From: Theobroma cacao
Lineage: Eukaryota; Streptophyta; Magnoliopsida; Malvales; Malvaceae
NCBI RefSeq assembly: GCF_000208745.1
Contig: NC_030851.1
Location: 13,708,249-13,772,248 of the forward strand
Length of the DNA: 64,000 nt
Reading direction: 5' to 3'
In this document: piece by piece, positions 49,721 to 62,116 of the stretch
Layout: each line of letters begins with the position of its first letter
How positions within the stretch are numbered: position 1 is the stretch's first letter
Notes under the pieces: model-generated
Seen by the model: the letters and a program-made list of their open reading frames with translations, nothing else
Told to the model about the DNA's origin: nothing
The model's database searches: none
Program-made: the position numbers and the translations under genes

Positions 49721-50523
49721 AGATGTAATCAAGATTCCTTCAGTCAAATAGTTATTGTATAGCCAATATTTTCCTATATGCAATGATGCGAATGGATGCA
49801 TGACAGATGAAAGAAAGAGAAAACGAATATTCAAGTCAGTATAGTGGGTTACATTAACTTGCATAATAATAAAAAAAATAGTAACCATTGTCATGGGTAT
49901 TTATTACGTCGTTGGACGTAGCCTATTCCACGACTTTTATTATTTTTGGTGAGGAATTAAAGCAGAGGATGTAAAAGGAGTTCCTTCACGTGTGCCTAAT
50001 TCAAGGTCATACTCTTTAACACGTGGGTGAAGCTCTACCTAGGGAAAGGGTACTTACGACACTCTATATGTTGGGTTTGGTTTTGATTTCGGCTAAATGT
50101 TCCCAAATTGTTCCTCACTATCATCCACTCGGACTAGTAAGGCACCTCGGTCCTCACCCATTATAGGCTTCAAACGGACTAGGTTCAATTTGAGTGGGAG
50201 TGTTCACTAGCCCATGCGGAGGTTATCGCCTCATGAGAGCATAGCTACTAAACTCCCTTCTAGTAAAGGATAAAGCCTGGGTAGAAGGCTTATGCATGAA
50301 TGCAACATGTATCGTGCGTGTGGAGGAACGTGCCAACCTTTGCCAGACAATCTCATATCCCTCTATCCTAAATTCCCCACAATTTAAAAGAGCAATAAAA
50401 CAATGATTATAAAACTTCTAATGCACAAAATCATAATGCACAAAATAAATTTTCGAATTTAAAGGAAACACTAGATTATTTGGGGCTTAAGATAACCTAT
50501 GATTAATTATGGCTCGACTCTCT
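49721..50523 (-). other. Untranslated leader of the Tat element
   Basis: Region between the primer-binding site and ORF1. No frame or domain seen. Confidence 0.6.
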
Positions 50524-50548
50524 TTTATCCCCAGTGGAGTTGCCAAGC
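50524..50548 (-). other. Primer-binding site of the Tat element
   Basis: On the minus strand TTGGCAACTCCACTGGGGAT begins two bases after the LTR end (GTTAAGACA). TTGGCGACTCCACTGGGGA-type sites are typical of this lineage. I do not assign the tRNA. Confidence 0.75.
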
Positions 50549-51249
50549 TGTCTTAACATGCTAGGTTTGGGAACTCGACCACTAGACGTGGGAAAATTTA
50601 AGGAGTCGCCACCAATCTTTTTTTTTTTACCTAGGTGTGATTGGTCACCTATTTTGTTCTACTTGACGAAATCCTAAATTAATTTTAGGTCTGTTGAAAG
50701 AACGATGAACTGGTCTACGTATCTTTTAGATTTGGGTTCGAGACTACGGTTACGCACAGGGAAGGGTTAGCACCCCCGTGACGCCCGTTCCACGAACGGT
50801 ACCATTTAATCATATGTCATTAACCTTATTCTTATGTTTCCTTAATTATTATTTATTTAATTTATCTCTTATTCTATTAATCAAGTCAAAATATTTTACG
50901 GGTTTGGCGTACACGTGATGCAATTGTGAAATGCATGGCATAAAATCGGGATAATGCCAAACAAAAATCTTTTATTGAGCGTACTTTCTGAATCTGCCCA
51001 TCATACTGGTGGGATCTGAGAGTATTCTATTGCCTAGGGAAATACCTTAGAAACTCGCCTTTGTAAGTTTACTGGGTAGATCCCACCTTCGGGATAGTCG
51101 TTTGCGAGTAAAAAAAAATAGTGTTTTCATGAATGCAAATCTTAATAAGGGTAAAAACCTTTTATTAATGATATTTCTCCTAACCCTCCCATCATACTGG
51201 TGGAGCTCAGAGGTATCTTTTTACTTAGGGAGTGTACCGGTGAAATTCG

Positions 51250-52327
51250 TGTTGGTGCCTTTAATATGTGCTAGAAGGGGGTGTGAATAGCACAATTTGG
51301 CTCTTAATTGGATGAGGAACTAATTTCCAAAACAAAGAAAGTAAAAATAAAGTAGACAATGGACAGCAATTTATAGTGGTTCGGTCCAAGACCTACATCC
51401 ACTACCTTGATTATCCAACCAAGGATTTTCCCAGCAATTCACTAAGAATCCGGTGAAATTCACAAGCTTCCACCAAGCTTTTACAATGGCTTTTCGTAGG
51501 CTCAGTCGCAACCTTTACATTAGTTTTTCCTGGGCTAAATTAGAACCCAAAGTGGTTTTCCAAGGCTCAACCACAACCTATAATATTCAAGCTTTCCCAA
51601 GCTTGAACAACCCCTTAGAGTGACTCCCTCACTCTAAGTATACAAGAAGAAGTGGTAAAAGAAAGTACCTATGATCACTGGATGATCTGATTGGTACAGG
51701 ATTGAGAGCTAATCACAAATGCAAAGAGTAGGCTTTGAGGTGCAAACAAGTGCAGTGAAACTTTTATGATTTTTCAACTTTCTATAGCTCAAATCTCATT
51801 CAAAGCTTCAAAAAAAAAAACTTTTTCATTGTTAGAAGACCCTTTTATACTTAGAGATGCAACTCTGATGGCAGTTGGGCAGTTTATGTCTGTTGGAAAC
51901 AGTTGAAAATGAGTTTTAGCCGTTAATCTGTCTTGTAGTGCTCTGGTTCAAGTTGTAGACAGAAAGCTCTTAGTCGACTAACTTGATTGACTAAGTTGAT
52001 TCTGTTTCTGGTTTGCAAATTCTGGCAGAAGACACTTAGTCGACTGACTTGGTTGACTAAGTTGGTTCTGTTTCTCAAACTCTTCAGCTCGTTTTTTCTC
52101 CAATTTGAAATTTGGTCAACAAATGTTCTTCTCTTTTTCACCAATAAGCTTCCTCCTTGTTATTTAGTTATATCTTGTTGAATTTATCCTTCTTTTTCTT
52201 TCAAAAATACTTTTTGTATGGTCAAGAGATTAATTTCATATAATAATTTCTTGCACACTTAAATAAAGGAATTAGACACAAATGAGTGGGATTGTTTTAT
52301 TATCATCAAAAACTAATGGAGCCAACA
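51250..52327 (-). mobile_element. Family D (copia) solo LTR, TSD ATTCG
   Basis: 1078 bp, starting TGTTGGTGCC and ending GAGCCAACA, with ATTCG on both sides (51245-51249 and 52328-52332). It matches the split LTR at 4646-8623, which carries a minus-strand primer-binding site and gag; hence the family and strand. A minus-strand TATAAAAGG near 51842-51850 fits. No internal region. Confidence 0.88.
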
Positions 52328-52332
52328 ATTCG

Positions 52333-53472
52333 TGTCACGACCCAAATTTCAGGCCATGACCGATGCGAGGGCTCAATGGACATAGCCTACTAAGCCCAAG
52401 CAAGCCTAGCTAAATTATCTTGCTCATTATTCTATCAAATTACTAAAGTCACATTTTATAATTTAGAATCCAGTTAAAGCTATTCATTGCCAACTTATAA
52501 TGGCCTTACCAACTAATATACATGTGTTGTCTAAACGTATGTCTTAATAATTTACATTGGGTCTGTCTATACACAACAAAAGAGTACTCGACTTTCAGCT
52601 AAGAGACTCGGACGAATGTACAGCTACTGAATGTCGAGACACCTACCAAGGGTCGAATGCACAAAGACACTTCAACCTAGTTACCAGCTGCCTCATGATC
52701 TGAAAACATGAAGTTGAAAATGGTGAGTATAAACCCAGTGAGTGAACAAGGAAGGGAACAAGCAATAGTAAGGAAGGATTTAAAAATCATGATGCACTTA
52801 TTTCAAAACAATGCAATTTAATTTAGTGCTTATCAAAACCCCTCAAGAAAACCCCAATTAATTAAATCACTTAATGTAAAGGGTCCATGCTTAATAAAAG
52901 ATTTGAAGAATGAAAATTTTAATAACTTTCATGCAATTCGAGTCAAGTAGATGATGGGTCTTCACTGCAGTGGAAAGGCATTCTCGTTACAGCGACATTT
53001 GACTTAAATTATCAACTGGCCAAGGGTTTCTTAGCTGGCCGAGGGTTTCTCACAAAACCCCTCATTTTAAACTTAATTTGTTTATTCCTTAATGTTAGAA
53101 GTCCATGCTCAACTATGTTACCAAAGAAGTGGAAAATAGAGCAGCAATCGATCAAGATACTAAGTGAAACAGAAAGTTTTTCGCTGCAGCGAGATTCAAG
53201 GCATAAAACACAAACTTTCTCGCTACAGCGAGAACCATGTCTGGTGAAACCCTCGAAAACCCAAGAGTTTCTCACTGCAGCGAGAATGAATCTCGCTGCA
53301 GCGAGAAACAAGGCACCAGCAAAAATTCCCCATTTCCTCAAGAAAAGGCCACCTTATTCACATGACCAATGCAACATGAAACACATATAAATTTCCAAAG
53401 CTTAACATGTCAAATTTCACATGCATTTCAACCATATACATATTCATGAACTTTCCATGACACACATATCTA

Positions 53473-53505
<33 letters not shown>

Positions 53506-54972
53506 CCATCATCATGCACACTCTCCCATTGTCATCAATTCATGTGCACTCCCCACTAGCACATGGCTGGGTCAACATCGACTTATGCGCACTCCTACTC
53601 GGACATAACCGGTCATCATCGGCTTATGGGCACTCCTACTTGCACATAGTCGGGTCATCATCAGAGTATGCGCACTCCTACTCGCACATAGCCGGGTCCA
53701 CATCAACATACGAAAGAAACACCTAATGCATATTATACATATCATCATATTGTGATAACACATAAACCATTTATATAGCACATTTTCACAAGATAAAAAA
53801 ACTTCACCAAAGGCTTGTTCCCAAGGTACATTTTTAAAGAAAAGCTGGACAAAATCTTTCAAATGTTTGTACAATTACATTCACATTCCCAAAACAAATT
53901 TTGAAATGCAAGTCCACTCACCGGTATTATTTGAGCCTTTAGCCGATCCTAACTTCCTTAATTGTTCAAATGGGATGATGGGGCTTCGTTGGGACCTATC
54001 ATCACATTAGCATCACCAATTTGTCAATTCACATACTTATAAAGTCTAAAGCTTTCTCTTAGCTAGCTTCTAATTGCCATTTAGATGGCTATCTATTTTC
54101 ACTACCCTAATCACTCTAAAATGAGTGGATAACCTCAACTACAAACATTCACAATTCCCTAAAATATCTACCAGCACATGCTATCCATAATTTTCGTAAT
54201 TAAAACAAATCATACTTATAGGTATATATTTATGAAAAATTTTAAAATTGACACCCTCTACTCACCTTGGTAGCTTGAAACTTTGAAATTCTTTCCAATA
54301 AATTTTCCAAGCTATTATGGGAGCTTTCTCTCTCTTTCTCTAAACACCTAGCTAGTGAGAGAAAGTATGAAAGTGAGATTTTTCAAGGGTTTTTAAGTTA
54401 GAGAGTGAAAGAGCACAAGGATTTCATGAAAAGGTGCACCGAGGCATGAAAATTGGAGCTAAAGAGAAAAAGTTATGGAAGCTTGAAGAGGACTCCCATG
54501 GTGGATAAAGAAACGTGAGAGGGAAGAAGAAGAAAAGCTGCTGGAGAATGAGGAAGCTGTTGAAAGAAAGATATTTATAGCTCATACTTATCCAACTCCC
54601 ATTGAAATTATGAAAATGCCCTTTAGCAAGTTAACTTGTTCTTATCCAATCCTTTGTGTAATTTTTTTTTATTCTTTTGACACTAGGACGAGGTCCATAA
54701 TGATTTAAACTACTCGAGTTTACGAAAACTTAAAATTTTGACTTGGGGCGCAAAATGACCATTTTGCCTCTGCTGTGAAAATTATCGAAACTTTTAGTTT
54801 TCTTCGTGTTTTCATCATTACACATTATTTATTAGGTCTTATGCCTATTTAGACCTTAAAATATCATAAAACCTTATTCTGGGAGCTTGTTAGAGGAAAT
54901 GACGAAACTACCCCTAGCTCGTGTTATTGCGTCTATGTGTAGTTATGAGCCTATAGGGGTTGAAGTCTCACA
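52333..54972 (-). mobile_element. Family A solo LTR, TSD ATTCG
   Basis: 2640 bp, starting TGTCACGACCC and ending GAAGTCTCACA, with ATTCG on both sides (52328-52332 shared with its neighbour, and 54973-54977). Colinear with 4779-7410. It contains the palindrome cluster at 53179-53306, a (TA)n run near 53472-53505, and a repeated CACTCCTACTCGCACATAGC-type unit at about 53590-53700. A minus-strand TATAAATAT lies near 54570. Confidence 0.88.
53530..53710. repeat. Tandem repeat of about 45-50 bp in family A LTR
   Basis: Three to four diverged units of GCACTCCTACTCGCACATAG followed by C(C)GGGTC(A/C)(A/T)CATC. The homologous copy has a related but more degraded series near 5998-6140. Confidence 0.75.
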
Positions 54973-55905
54973 ATTCGCCTTCGCAAGCTTTCTCAAAAAG
55001 TCCCATCATCGGGGTTATGCCCGTATACAAAATATGTCTATATGCCATGACATGTAACAATGCAACAATGATACTCGATGTACTCATAAATTCAATATTC
55101 ATTTCTTATTTACTATTTTTCTTTGAGCTTAGTTATCATGAACAAATATTTTACATTTATTTATTGTTTTTGTATAACCATTTCTATTTCGTCATATACT
55201 TTATTTATTTATATTTTAGATTGCTTATTTTTTATTATACGTAGTTATTATTATTTACACATATGTATTTTATCCATTTTTATTATTATGATTAACAAAT
55301 TTATTGTTATCATTGATTTCTTATTTCTTTGTATATATATTTTGGTTAATTGGTGATTAAGTATACATAATTTTTTATTTATTTAAAATTAGAAACATTA
55401 GAATTCCGAATTAGGACCTCTCATCATACTAGTTGAGTCTTAATCGAAATTCCTAACCTAAGGAAATTCTTTTGGAATTGCGACTTCTCGCATTTTGTAC
55501 GAATATCCCATCATCGGTATTGATTTCGAATCAAATATTATATTTTCATACTTAATAATTTCAAACTAGGTCTTATTTTTTTATTTTATTTTATTTTTAT
55601 TTCTATTTATTTATTTATTGATTTTTTTAGACCAAACCTAGAAACTCTCCTAAATATGAATATTGATCCCAATTATATATATATTTTACCATTATAACCA
55701 TTATCATCTCTTTTTATTTTTTTTTGTTCAAATGTTTGTCTATATCTATTTTTTTATCAAATATTTACTCATCTTTTTTCATTTACCGCTTTTTCTATTT
55801 TTGCTTTTATTGCTTTACTTTAAGACATCATATAATTTTTATGATATATTTTAATTTAAATCAAACAAAGTTTTAAACACTAAGTTTCTTTTTGATTACA
55901 AGTAG

Positions 55906-58900
55906 TGCCAAACCCTGTTCTATAAAATAATTACGACGTCATTTACATGCTCAATAGAATGGTTGCATATTTAGGAAGTTTGAGAAATCGTTAAAAAACG
56001 ATATTGCCCTTAATGGTACCATTAAGTCGATTAAGCCTCGAACTAGTTCAAATAGAAATTTAAGGTGAAATTAAGAGTTTCACAGTCTGGGGATGACTCA
56101 AAATGGTAATTCGGAGTTCGAGGATCAATTTGGAGTCAAATCGAAATTTTCACTATCTAGGAGTAAAATGGTTATTTGCCACCTGGGAACAAAATGAGAA
56201 TTTTAAAAAAGATTTTTTTGGCCCCATTTGACTTATTGGAGTATGATTTGAGGTTTAGAAGTGAAAAAATTTTAATTCCGATATAATTTGAAGTATAGGG
56301 GCGAAATGGTAATTTTGTCACCTCGAGGGCAAATCAGTAAATTTTCACCCCCGACACTTGTCAAGACCTAGGGATTTTATTCATCATGGAAATGGATAAA
56401 CATGAGAAATGTGTGGTGGAGAATTAAAGAATTAAAAGTCAAATATTTAAAAATTGAACCAATAAGGAAATGCCATGTGTCATGCTTTTATTATTTTATT
56501 GTTTCTTTATAAAAAGGCATAAAAATCAGCCCATTTCTCTCATAGTGGTCAGCCAAACCAGAAGAGAAGAGAAACCAAGGAAGAACAAACCCTAGGTGGG
56601 AAAATCAAAGAGAAAGTGTTGGAATTCAAAGATTTGATCAAGCAAAGGTAAAATTTCTTTGATTTTGCTAGTGACTTACCTTACCCATGCTTTTTCCCTT
56701 AATTTCCATGGTTGAAAAACATGCTTTTATGATGAATTCATGGCTGGTTGCAATGGGTATGGAGAGAGAATGATGTTAGATTGATTTGATTCTAAGTTAT
56801 GTTAGTGTTTTTAGTTATTTAAGTATGTTTAGAAACAAAACAATAAGAAAAGAATCCATTTTCCCCATGAACCTTCAATGGTCGAACCCTATGTGAAGTG
56901 TAGAAGTAATGAATTGATTTTGTGATCAAGTGAATTGGTTGAAAAATTGATGAAATGATGATTTATGGTTAGAAAATGGAATGGAAAAATTTTTAGTGAT
57001 AGTGCACCACAATGGCCGAAATTTTCAAGAAGAATTGTGAGAGTTGTTAGGCTGAATTTTAGATTATTGGAATTGTATTTAGTGAATTGAAATATTAGAA
57101 ATGAAATGGAGCAATTTGGAGCCAAATCGGACACAATTGTCATTTAATCGGGTAATAGGCCGAATTAGGTCAGTACCGCATTTAAGCGGTAGTCGGATAA
57201 GTTGCATATCATATCATGCATATACACCGAGTCTGAATTGATTTTATAATGGTCAAGCATTGATGTGGTGAATTATGTATTGTACATTGTGGATAGGTGG
57301 TGAGTAAATTACACTGGTAAAAGTACAGAGATTGTGCTTTGAGATTGAGATTAGGAGTACATCAACTCCTAGAGCTGTGAGTAAACCTATTATCGTCTTA
57401 ATTATCTAGAGTAGTTTTACACAATTGTGTGATTTTATGAAAAATGGGTTTAAATGGTAAATTGCTATGTTTTAGGAGAAATTGTGATTTTATAAATTTT
57501 CTGAAAAATTGAATACTGGTTTTGAAAATAAAGTAAATGGAGACTGCCTACTTGTGTTGTAAATTTATGGTTTTAAATTGAATGACTTATGACAATATAT
57601 GAGCATGAATGGCTAAACTGATTTTCGGTGTTAGAATTATATATACTATGTATTCAGCCTTGAGAGGCTAGGTTGCAATAAATTACCATGTCATGCAGAA
57701 AAAGATTTTATAAATCAAGTGGTAGATAAAATAATCCATAGTCACTGCAGTGGTGGGGGTTTCCATGGATTGCCTATGAGAGGGGCACAGTAACCCAATT
57801 ATATATTTACCTCCGGGGGGAGATGTTGGATGAAGTATCTTCTGAGGTAAAGATTTGAGTGCACTTCACGTGGACCACCGCGTGAGAGCGAGACTCAACC
57901 AACGTCAAGGCATGGCTAAAATTTCGGATGTAAAGACATTTAACAACCTTGGTGGACTCGGTTGGGATAACCCTCAATCAAGGTATCCCTTATAACTGAG
58001 TATGAGAATGATTTTTTTTTTACACGAGCCAAGCTTTTTAGGAAATCATAAGCCTAGTTGTTTATTTGGTTGAAATGAGTTGAAAGGTAATGAAATTACA
58101 ATATGATGACTTATTTTAATTCGTCTCCATTTACTCGCCTTTAGATAGTTTAGATGGTGTCTGTTTACTCACGGGATTTTATAATCTCACCACCCTCATT
58201 TCAGAACATTTCAGGCTCGGGGAATTTCATAGTTAACTGACTTTGACAAGGACCTTCATTTGGACTTGAATCCGCAAAAGCTGTAAGTTTTGAGCTNTTT
58301 ATTTGGTTGAATGAGTTGAAAAGGTAATGAAATTACAATATGATGACTTATTTTAATTCGTCCCCATTTACTCGCCTTTAGATAGTTTAGATGGTGTCTG
58401 TTTACTCACGGGATTTTATAATCTCACCACCCTCATTTCAGAACATTTCAGGCTCGGGGAATTTCATAGTTAACTGACTTTGACAAGGACCTTCATTTGG
58501 ACTTGAATCCGCAAAAGCTGTAAGTTTTGAGCTTTCGATACATTTTGGTTAGATGTGGGGCCACGTGTCGCTGTGAAAGTAATTTTATGCTTTGGTTAGT
58601 TGCTTTATAGTATATATGAATATAATCAACTTTTACGCTATAAGAATTATTTGCCGATAGCTTTATAAAAATTATTTTACAAGAAAAAAGTTTATTTTAT
58701 TGATATTTTTATTAGATTCAAATGGTCAAATTTTCACTTCAAATGAATGTTTTAAATACTTAATTTGTTTTTAAATAACTAAATATATATTTTCTGCTTA
58801 TCTTCTACATTTTTAGCAAGTTTTGAGATTTTCAACGAAAAATGACGAAAATACCCCTATGAGTCCAGAAAACAATATGTAATGTTCTGATTTGGAAATG

Positions 58901-59068
58901 ACTCGTAATCCTTCGAATTATGATATTTGATAACTATTGCTCACTGAGGAAGTGCGAAAGCTGATACGAGAGCCTGGCGAGGTTTTGATTGGCATTCAGG
59001 GTGAAGAATGTCTGTCGAGGCTTCGCGGCGGTTGTCACGGGTTCGATGGGGAGTTTCGGGTCGTGGCA
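55906..59068 (+). mobile_element. Family B solo LTR, TSD AGTAG
   Basis: It starts TGCCAAACCC and ends GGGTCGTGGCA, with AGTAG on both sides (55901-55905 and 59069-59073). A plus-strand TATAAAAAGG near 56508 supports plus sense. The length of 3163 bp includes the 236 bp duplication around the N at 58297; without it the LTR would be about 2.93 kb. No internal genes. Confidence 0.88.
58061..58533. repeat. Near-identical 236-bp direct duplication flanking an N
   Basis: 58061-58296 and 58298-58533 are the same sequence apart from two 1-base homopolymer differences at the start and one C/T change. The single N at 58297 sits exactly between them. This is the pattern left by an unmerged contig overlap. 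Confidence 0.92.
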
Positions 59069-60576
59069 AGTAGACAAGCTCGATAAACACAATCAAACCA
59101 AACAACAAGGGTTGGGCTTTACCTGATTTGGGCTTGCACTAGCCCAAGAACACTTTAACCCAAGGAGGAAGGCAAGCTTGCTGCAACAGCCCACCTAATC
59201 CCCTTCAAGGTGCACCGTTTTTGGCTTCAAAAACCTCTTCAAACGGTGTCGTTTTGCTTTCTTATACCTGGGTATAAAAGCTTCTTTTCTTTTCTCTCTC
59301 TTCACTTTCTTCTCTCACTTTCTCTCTCTAATGGGGCCGATTTTCTCCCTTTTCTCTAAGATTTTTTTTTCTTCTCCTTCTTATTCTTTTTTTCTCTTTT
59401 TCTTCCTTTCTTGGTCCACCGCTCTCCCTTCTCTCTTTCTCCTCTCTTTCTCTTCTCTTCTTCTTTACCGACGTCGCTCAAGCCTCTATTTCTCCCCTAA
59501 ACTGACGCTAATAATTCCCTAAACTCTTCCTTCCTCTAAGCTTCAACCAATAAACCAAAAGTAAAAATCTACCCCTAGAAACTCCAACTAAAAAAATCCC
59601 CAAAACTCGCTCTTTTTCTCATTTTTCATTGTGTATTTATCGATTGATTTTTTTATTTTTTGTTATTTTTTTATGGCTATTGTGGTTATGTTGGTTGCTA
59701 GATCACTTAGGGTTTTTTTAAAAATTTTTGGCTTCTGTTGTTTGAAGAAAAGGGGATTTTTTTTTAGTTGTTGGATTTGTTTTTTTTTTTAAACGTTTTC
59801 TCTCTTGTTTTTTCAAAAAACTCCTTTACCTCCTCATTTTGAACTAGAGTTTTAGGGTTCTTATAGAAACCAATTGTCCAAATCTTTGGACAATCAGAAA
59901 AGGCAATCATGCTCTTCTCAGCATGAATTGCAGATGGGTGGCCTTCAAGTTAAAAACAAATCCACTGGAAATGATCTCAAATCCCGACCGCTTGAAAAGC
60001 ATTTAATACTCCGTATTTTGTTGATAATGGAGGCCAAGTGTGCCTCCAACCTCCTTTTGTCTTTTTTTTTTTTAAATTTTGATTCAATTTATTTATTTTA
60101 TTTTATTTATTAAAAGGGTGTATACACCAGTTTTACAGAATCAATAGCATTCCTTAGATTTATCTTCAAATAATGGGGTTTTCTGGACATAAAGTTGAGG
60201 TTGCCATGACCTATCTGGTCACTGTAGGAAGCCATACTTTTGCTTTTGTAAACCACTTTTTCAATATTAAAGTCAAAACTTATATTGTTAATCTAAGTTT
60301 TAATTTGAGAAAAAAATAATTTACTAACAAAATTCTCCCATTACCGACTACAAATTGGTCAAATGAATCAAACCCATTACTGACCGAATTGTCGACAGAA
60401 TATTTTGTGGGTAAATTACTGATAGAATATTCCATCATTAGCGGATTTTCCATTACTAACCAAGATATTTTTAACTGAATCCCGATAGAATTTTTGGTCA
60501 ATATTGTCACAGAGCGACAGAATCTTAACTATTATTGACGAAATTTTTCGTTGGTAATGCCTTTTTTTTTGTAATG

Positions 60577-62116
60577 TAATCAAAATGAATAAGATAAAAT
60601 TTGTTATAGTCATTTTATAAACAACACTCTAATATGCATATTTAATATGCCAGGTAAAGTTCTGACAAAGACAGTCATGATTTACAGTATGCCTATGCTT
60701 GAGAAACATGGTATTTGAATATGCTATGCCACAACTAACAATACTTCGAATACACTTACCAGGTTTGCAAAACATCGAGATTTGAAGCTAAAATTCTATT
60801 ATCATAAAGCAGCTTAGAGTTACATCCCAAAAGCATGATAATTAAGTTTTTTTAAAGCATGCTAATATTCTATTATCACGTTTATGACATTCAACTCATT
60901 TTAGAGCAAAAATATAAATTACAACATTTCACTCAACAAAATTAAATTGTAGCATACAAACACCCAAAATAGAAGAACATAGATGAAAATCAGTAACTCA
61001 CCTACCCATAATTCGATCCCAAACCCTAACATCAAAATTAAATGAAGATCTTAATGCCCAAACCTGAAAACTACATGGCCCATTATTAAAACGAAAAAAA
61101 ATATATGCCTCAAGACTAAATCATTGATGGAAGTCTAAATTCGGAAAGCAAAAGAGCACAAAAAAAGGAGATCAAGAAACATACTCAATTCAAACTCCAA
61201 CTTGACCATGAGAAAAGAGAGAAAAGGAGAAATAAAAAGAGAGAGAAAAGGAAGTTGGGTCGAGGTTGATAGCAAGGAGGCTAAGGGGTTGGCTTTTAGC
61301 AAAAATAGCATTGGGGGTTGGGTGGGGATGGAGAAAGAAAGAGGGAGAAGAGAAGGCAAGGTTGGGATTAGTGAAAAAGAGGTTGGGGGGGCTGGGTTGA
61401 CTGCGAAGAGGTTGGGGGGTCAGTTTAAAGCTAATAGTAGCTTAATAACCTTAAAAGCCTAAAACTAAATATTTAAATAAGGTCTTTTTTATTGAAATTA
61501 AGAAAATGAGACCTACTTTTCATTGAAGTTAAAGAAGAAAGAGCTAATGAGGAAAGAAATTTATAAGTGGATATTATAAACTGAAAAGAAAAATTGGTTT
61601 TATATATAAGACAAAAAAAATAGTTGGAAATGATTAAATACATATTATCCTTAGTTGATTGGAAATAGGAGAAATAGTTGAGAATTAATAGCATTATGAG
61701 AATTAGGAAGTGATAAAAAATTGAGATTTATTAAGTACATAATTAGAAAAGTACAAGAATATGTCATTTTATTAATTATTTTGACTTTTACATATTTTTA
61801 ATAGGAAATGAGATAAATAGTTGAGAATTAATAAGGATATCGAAGTGAGAGAAAATAAATATTTATTAGGCATGAGAGAATAATTAGACATTTATTAATT
61901 ATTTTAAATTTTATATATTTTGAATATAATTAATTATATTATTATTATAAAATTATAGGGCCCATGAAAATTTAAGGCCTAAAGCCTTTGCTTTGGTGGC
62001 TTTACCTTAAAACTGGCCTTGTTTAGGGTGAAAGTAGCACTGAAGTGTAGGTGAGGATAGAGAAAAAAGAGAGAAACGGTTAGAGTTTCTGAAGGGAACT
62101 TGAAGAGGTTCATTAT
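60577..62116. other. Intergenic DNA
   Basis: No supportable gene. A G-rich stretch lies at about 61265-61425. GGGCCCATG and AAGGCCTAAAGCC-like phrases near 61958-61985 resemble transposon ends seen elsewhere in plants, but no partner was found. Confidence 0.45.

Larger units (their letters stand above)
39368..60126 (-). mobile_element. Ty3/gypsy retrotransposon, Tat/Ogre-type, TSD CCAGT
   Basis: The outer ends are TGTCTTAACG (39368) and GTGTATACA (60126), flanked by CCAGT (39363-39367 and 60127-60131). On the minus strand the order is: LTR, primer-binding site, an extra ORF with a DUF7745-like domain, gag, protease, RT, RNase H, a second RNase H, integrase, LTR. The extra upstream ORF and the second RNase H point to the Tat/Ogre lineage. 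Every coding module has stops or frameshifts. The upstream LTR is split by three younger LTR insertions (51250-52327, 52333-54972 and 55906-59068). Confidence 0.88.
50549..60126 (-). repeat. Upstream (5') LTR of the Tat element, in three pieces
   Basis: The LTR proper is 50549-51249, 54978-55905 and 59069-60126, about 2.68 kb in all. It starts TGTATACACC and ends GTTAAGACA in the element's sense. The pieces join across 5-bp target duplications. A diverged internal unit (CCCATCATACTGGTGGGA, then CTAGGGAAATACC, then CGCCTTCGCAAG, then ATCCCACCATCGGGATAGTC-like) occurs at about 50996-51100, 51186-51249 plus 54978-55020, and 55417-55527. The middle unit spans the insertion point, which supports the joining. 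Open frames in 55663-55854 and 59331-59522 are low-complexity. Confidence 0.78.
36818..60576. mobile_element. CACTA-type DNA element, TSD TAA, hosting a retrotransposon nest
   Basis: The left end CACTACAAAAAAAACC and the right end TTTTTTTTTGTAATG form CACTA terminal inverted repeats, with one change to CATTAC on the right. TAA lies on both sides (36815-36817 and 60577-60579), the 3-bp duplication typical of CACTA. Subterminal DNA is full of short ACCAACGAAAA/TTTCGTTGGTAA-like motifs, as in En/Spm elements. Removing the gypsy insertion (39368-60126 plus one CCAGT) leaves about 3.0 kb, including a LINE fragment. Inner arms show inverted homology: about 39015-39220 versus 60132-60330. No transposase is seen, so it is non-autonomous. 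Confidence 0.75.

Noticed and set aside
59331..59522. A 63-residue frame downstream of a TATAAAAG motif
   Set aside because: It sits in CT-rich sequence within the third piece of the Tat LTR. The TATA motif is on the opposite strand to the element, and the product is low-complexity.
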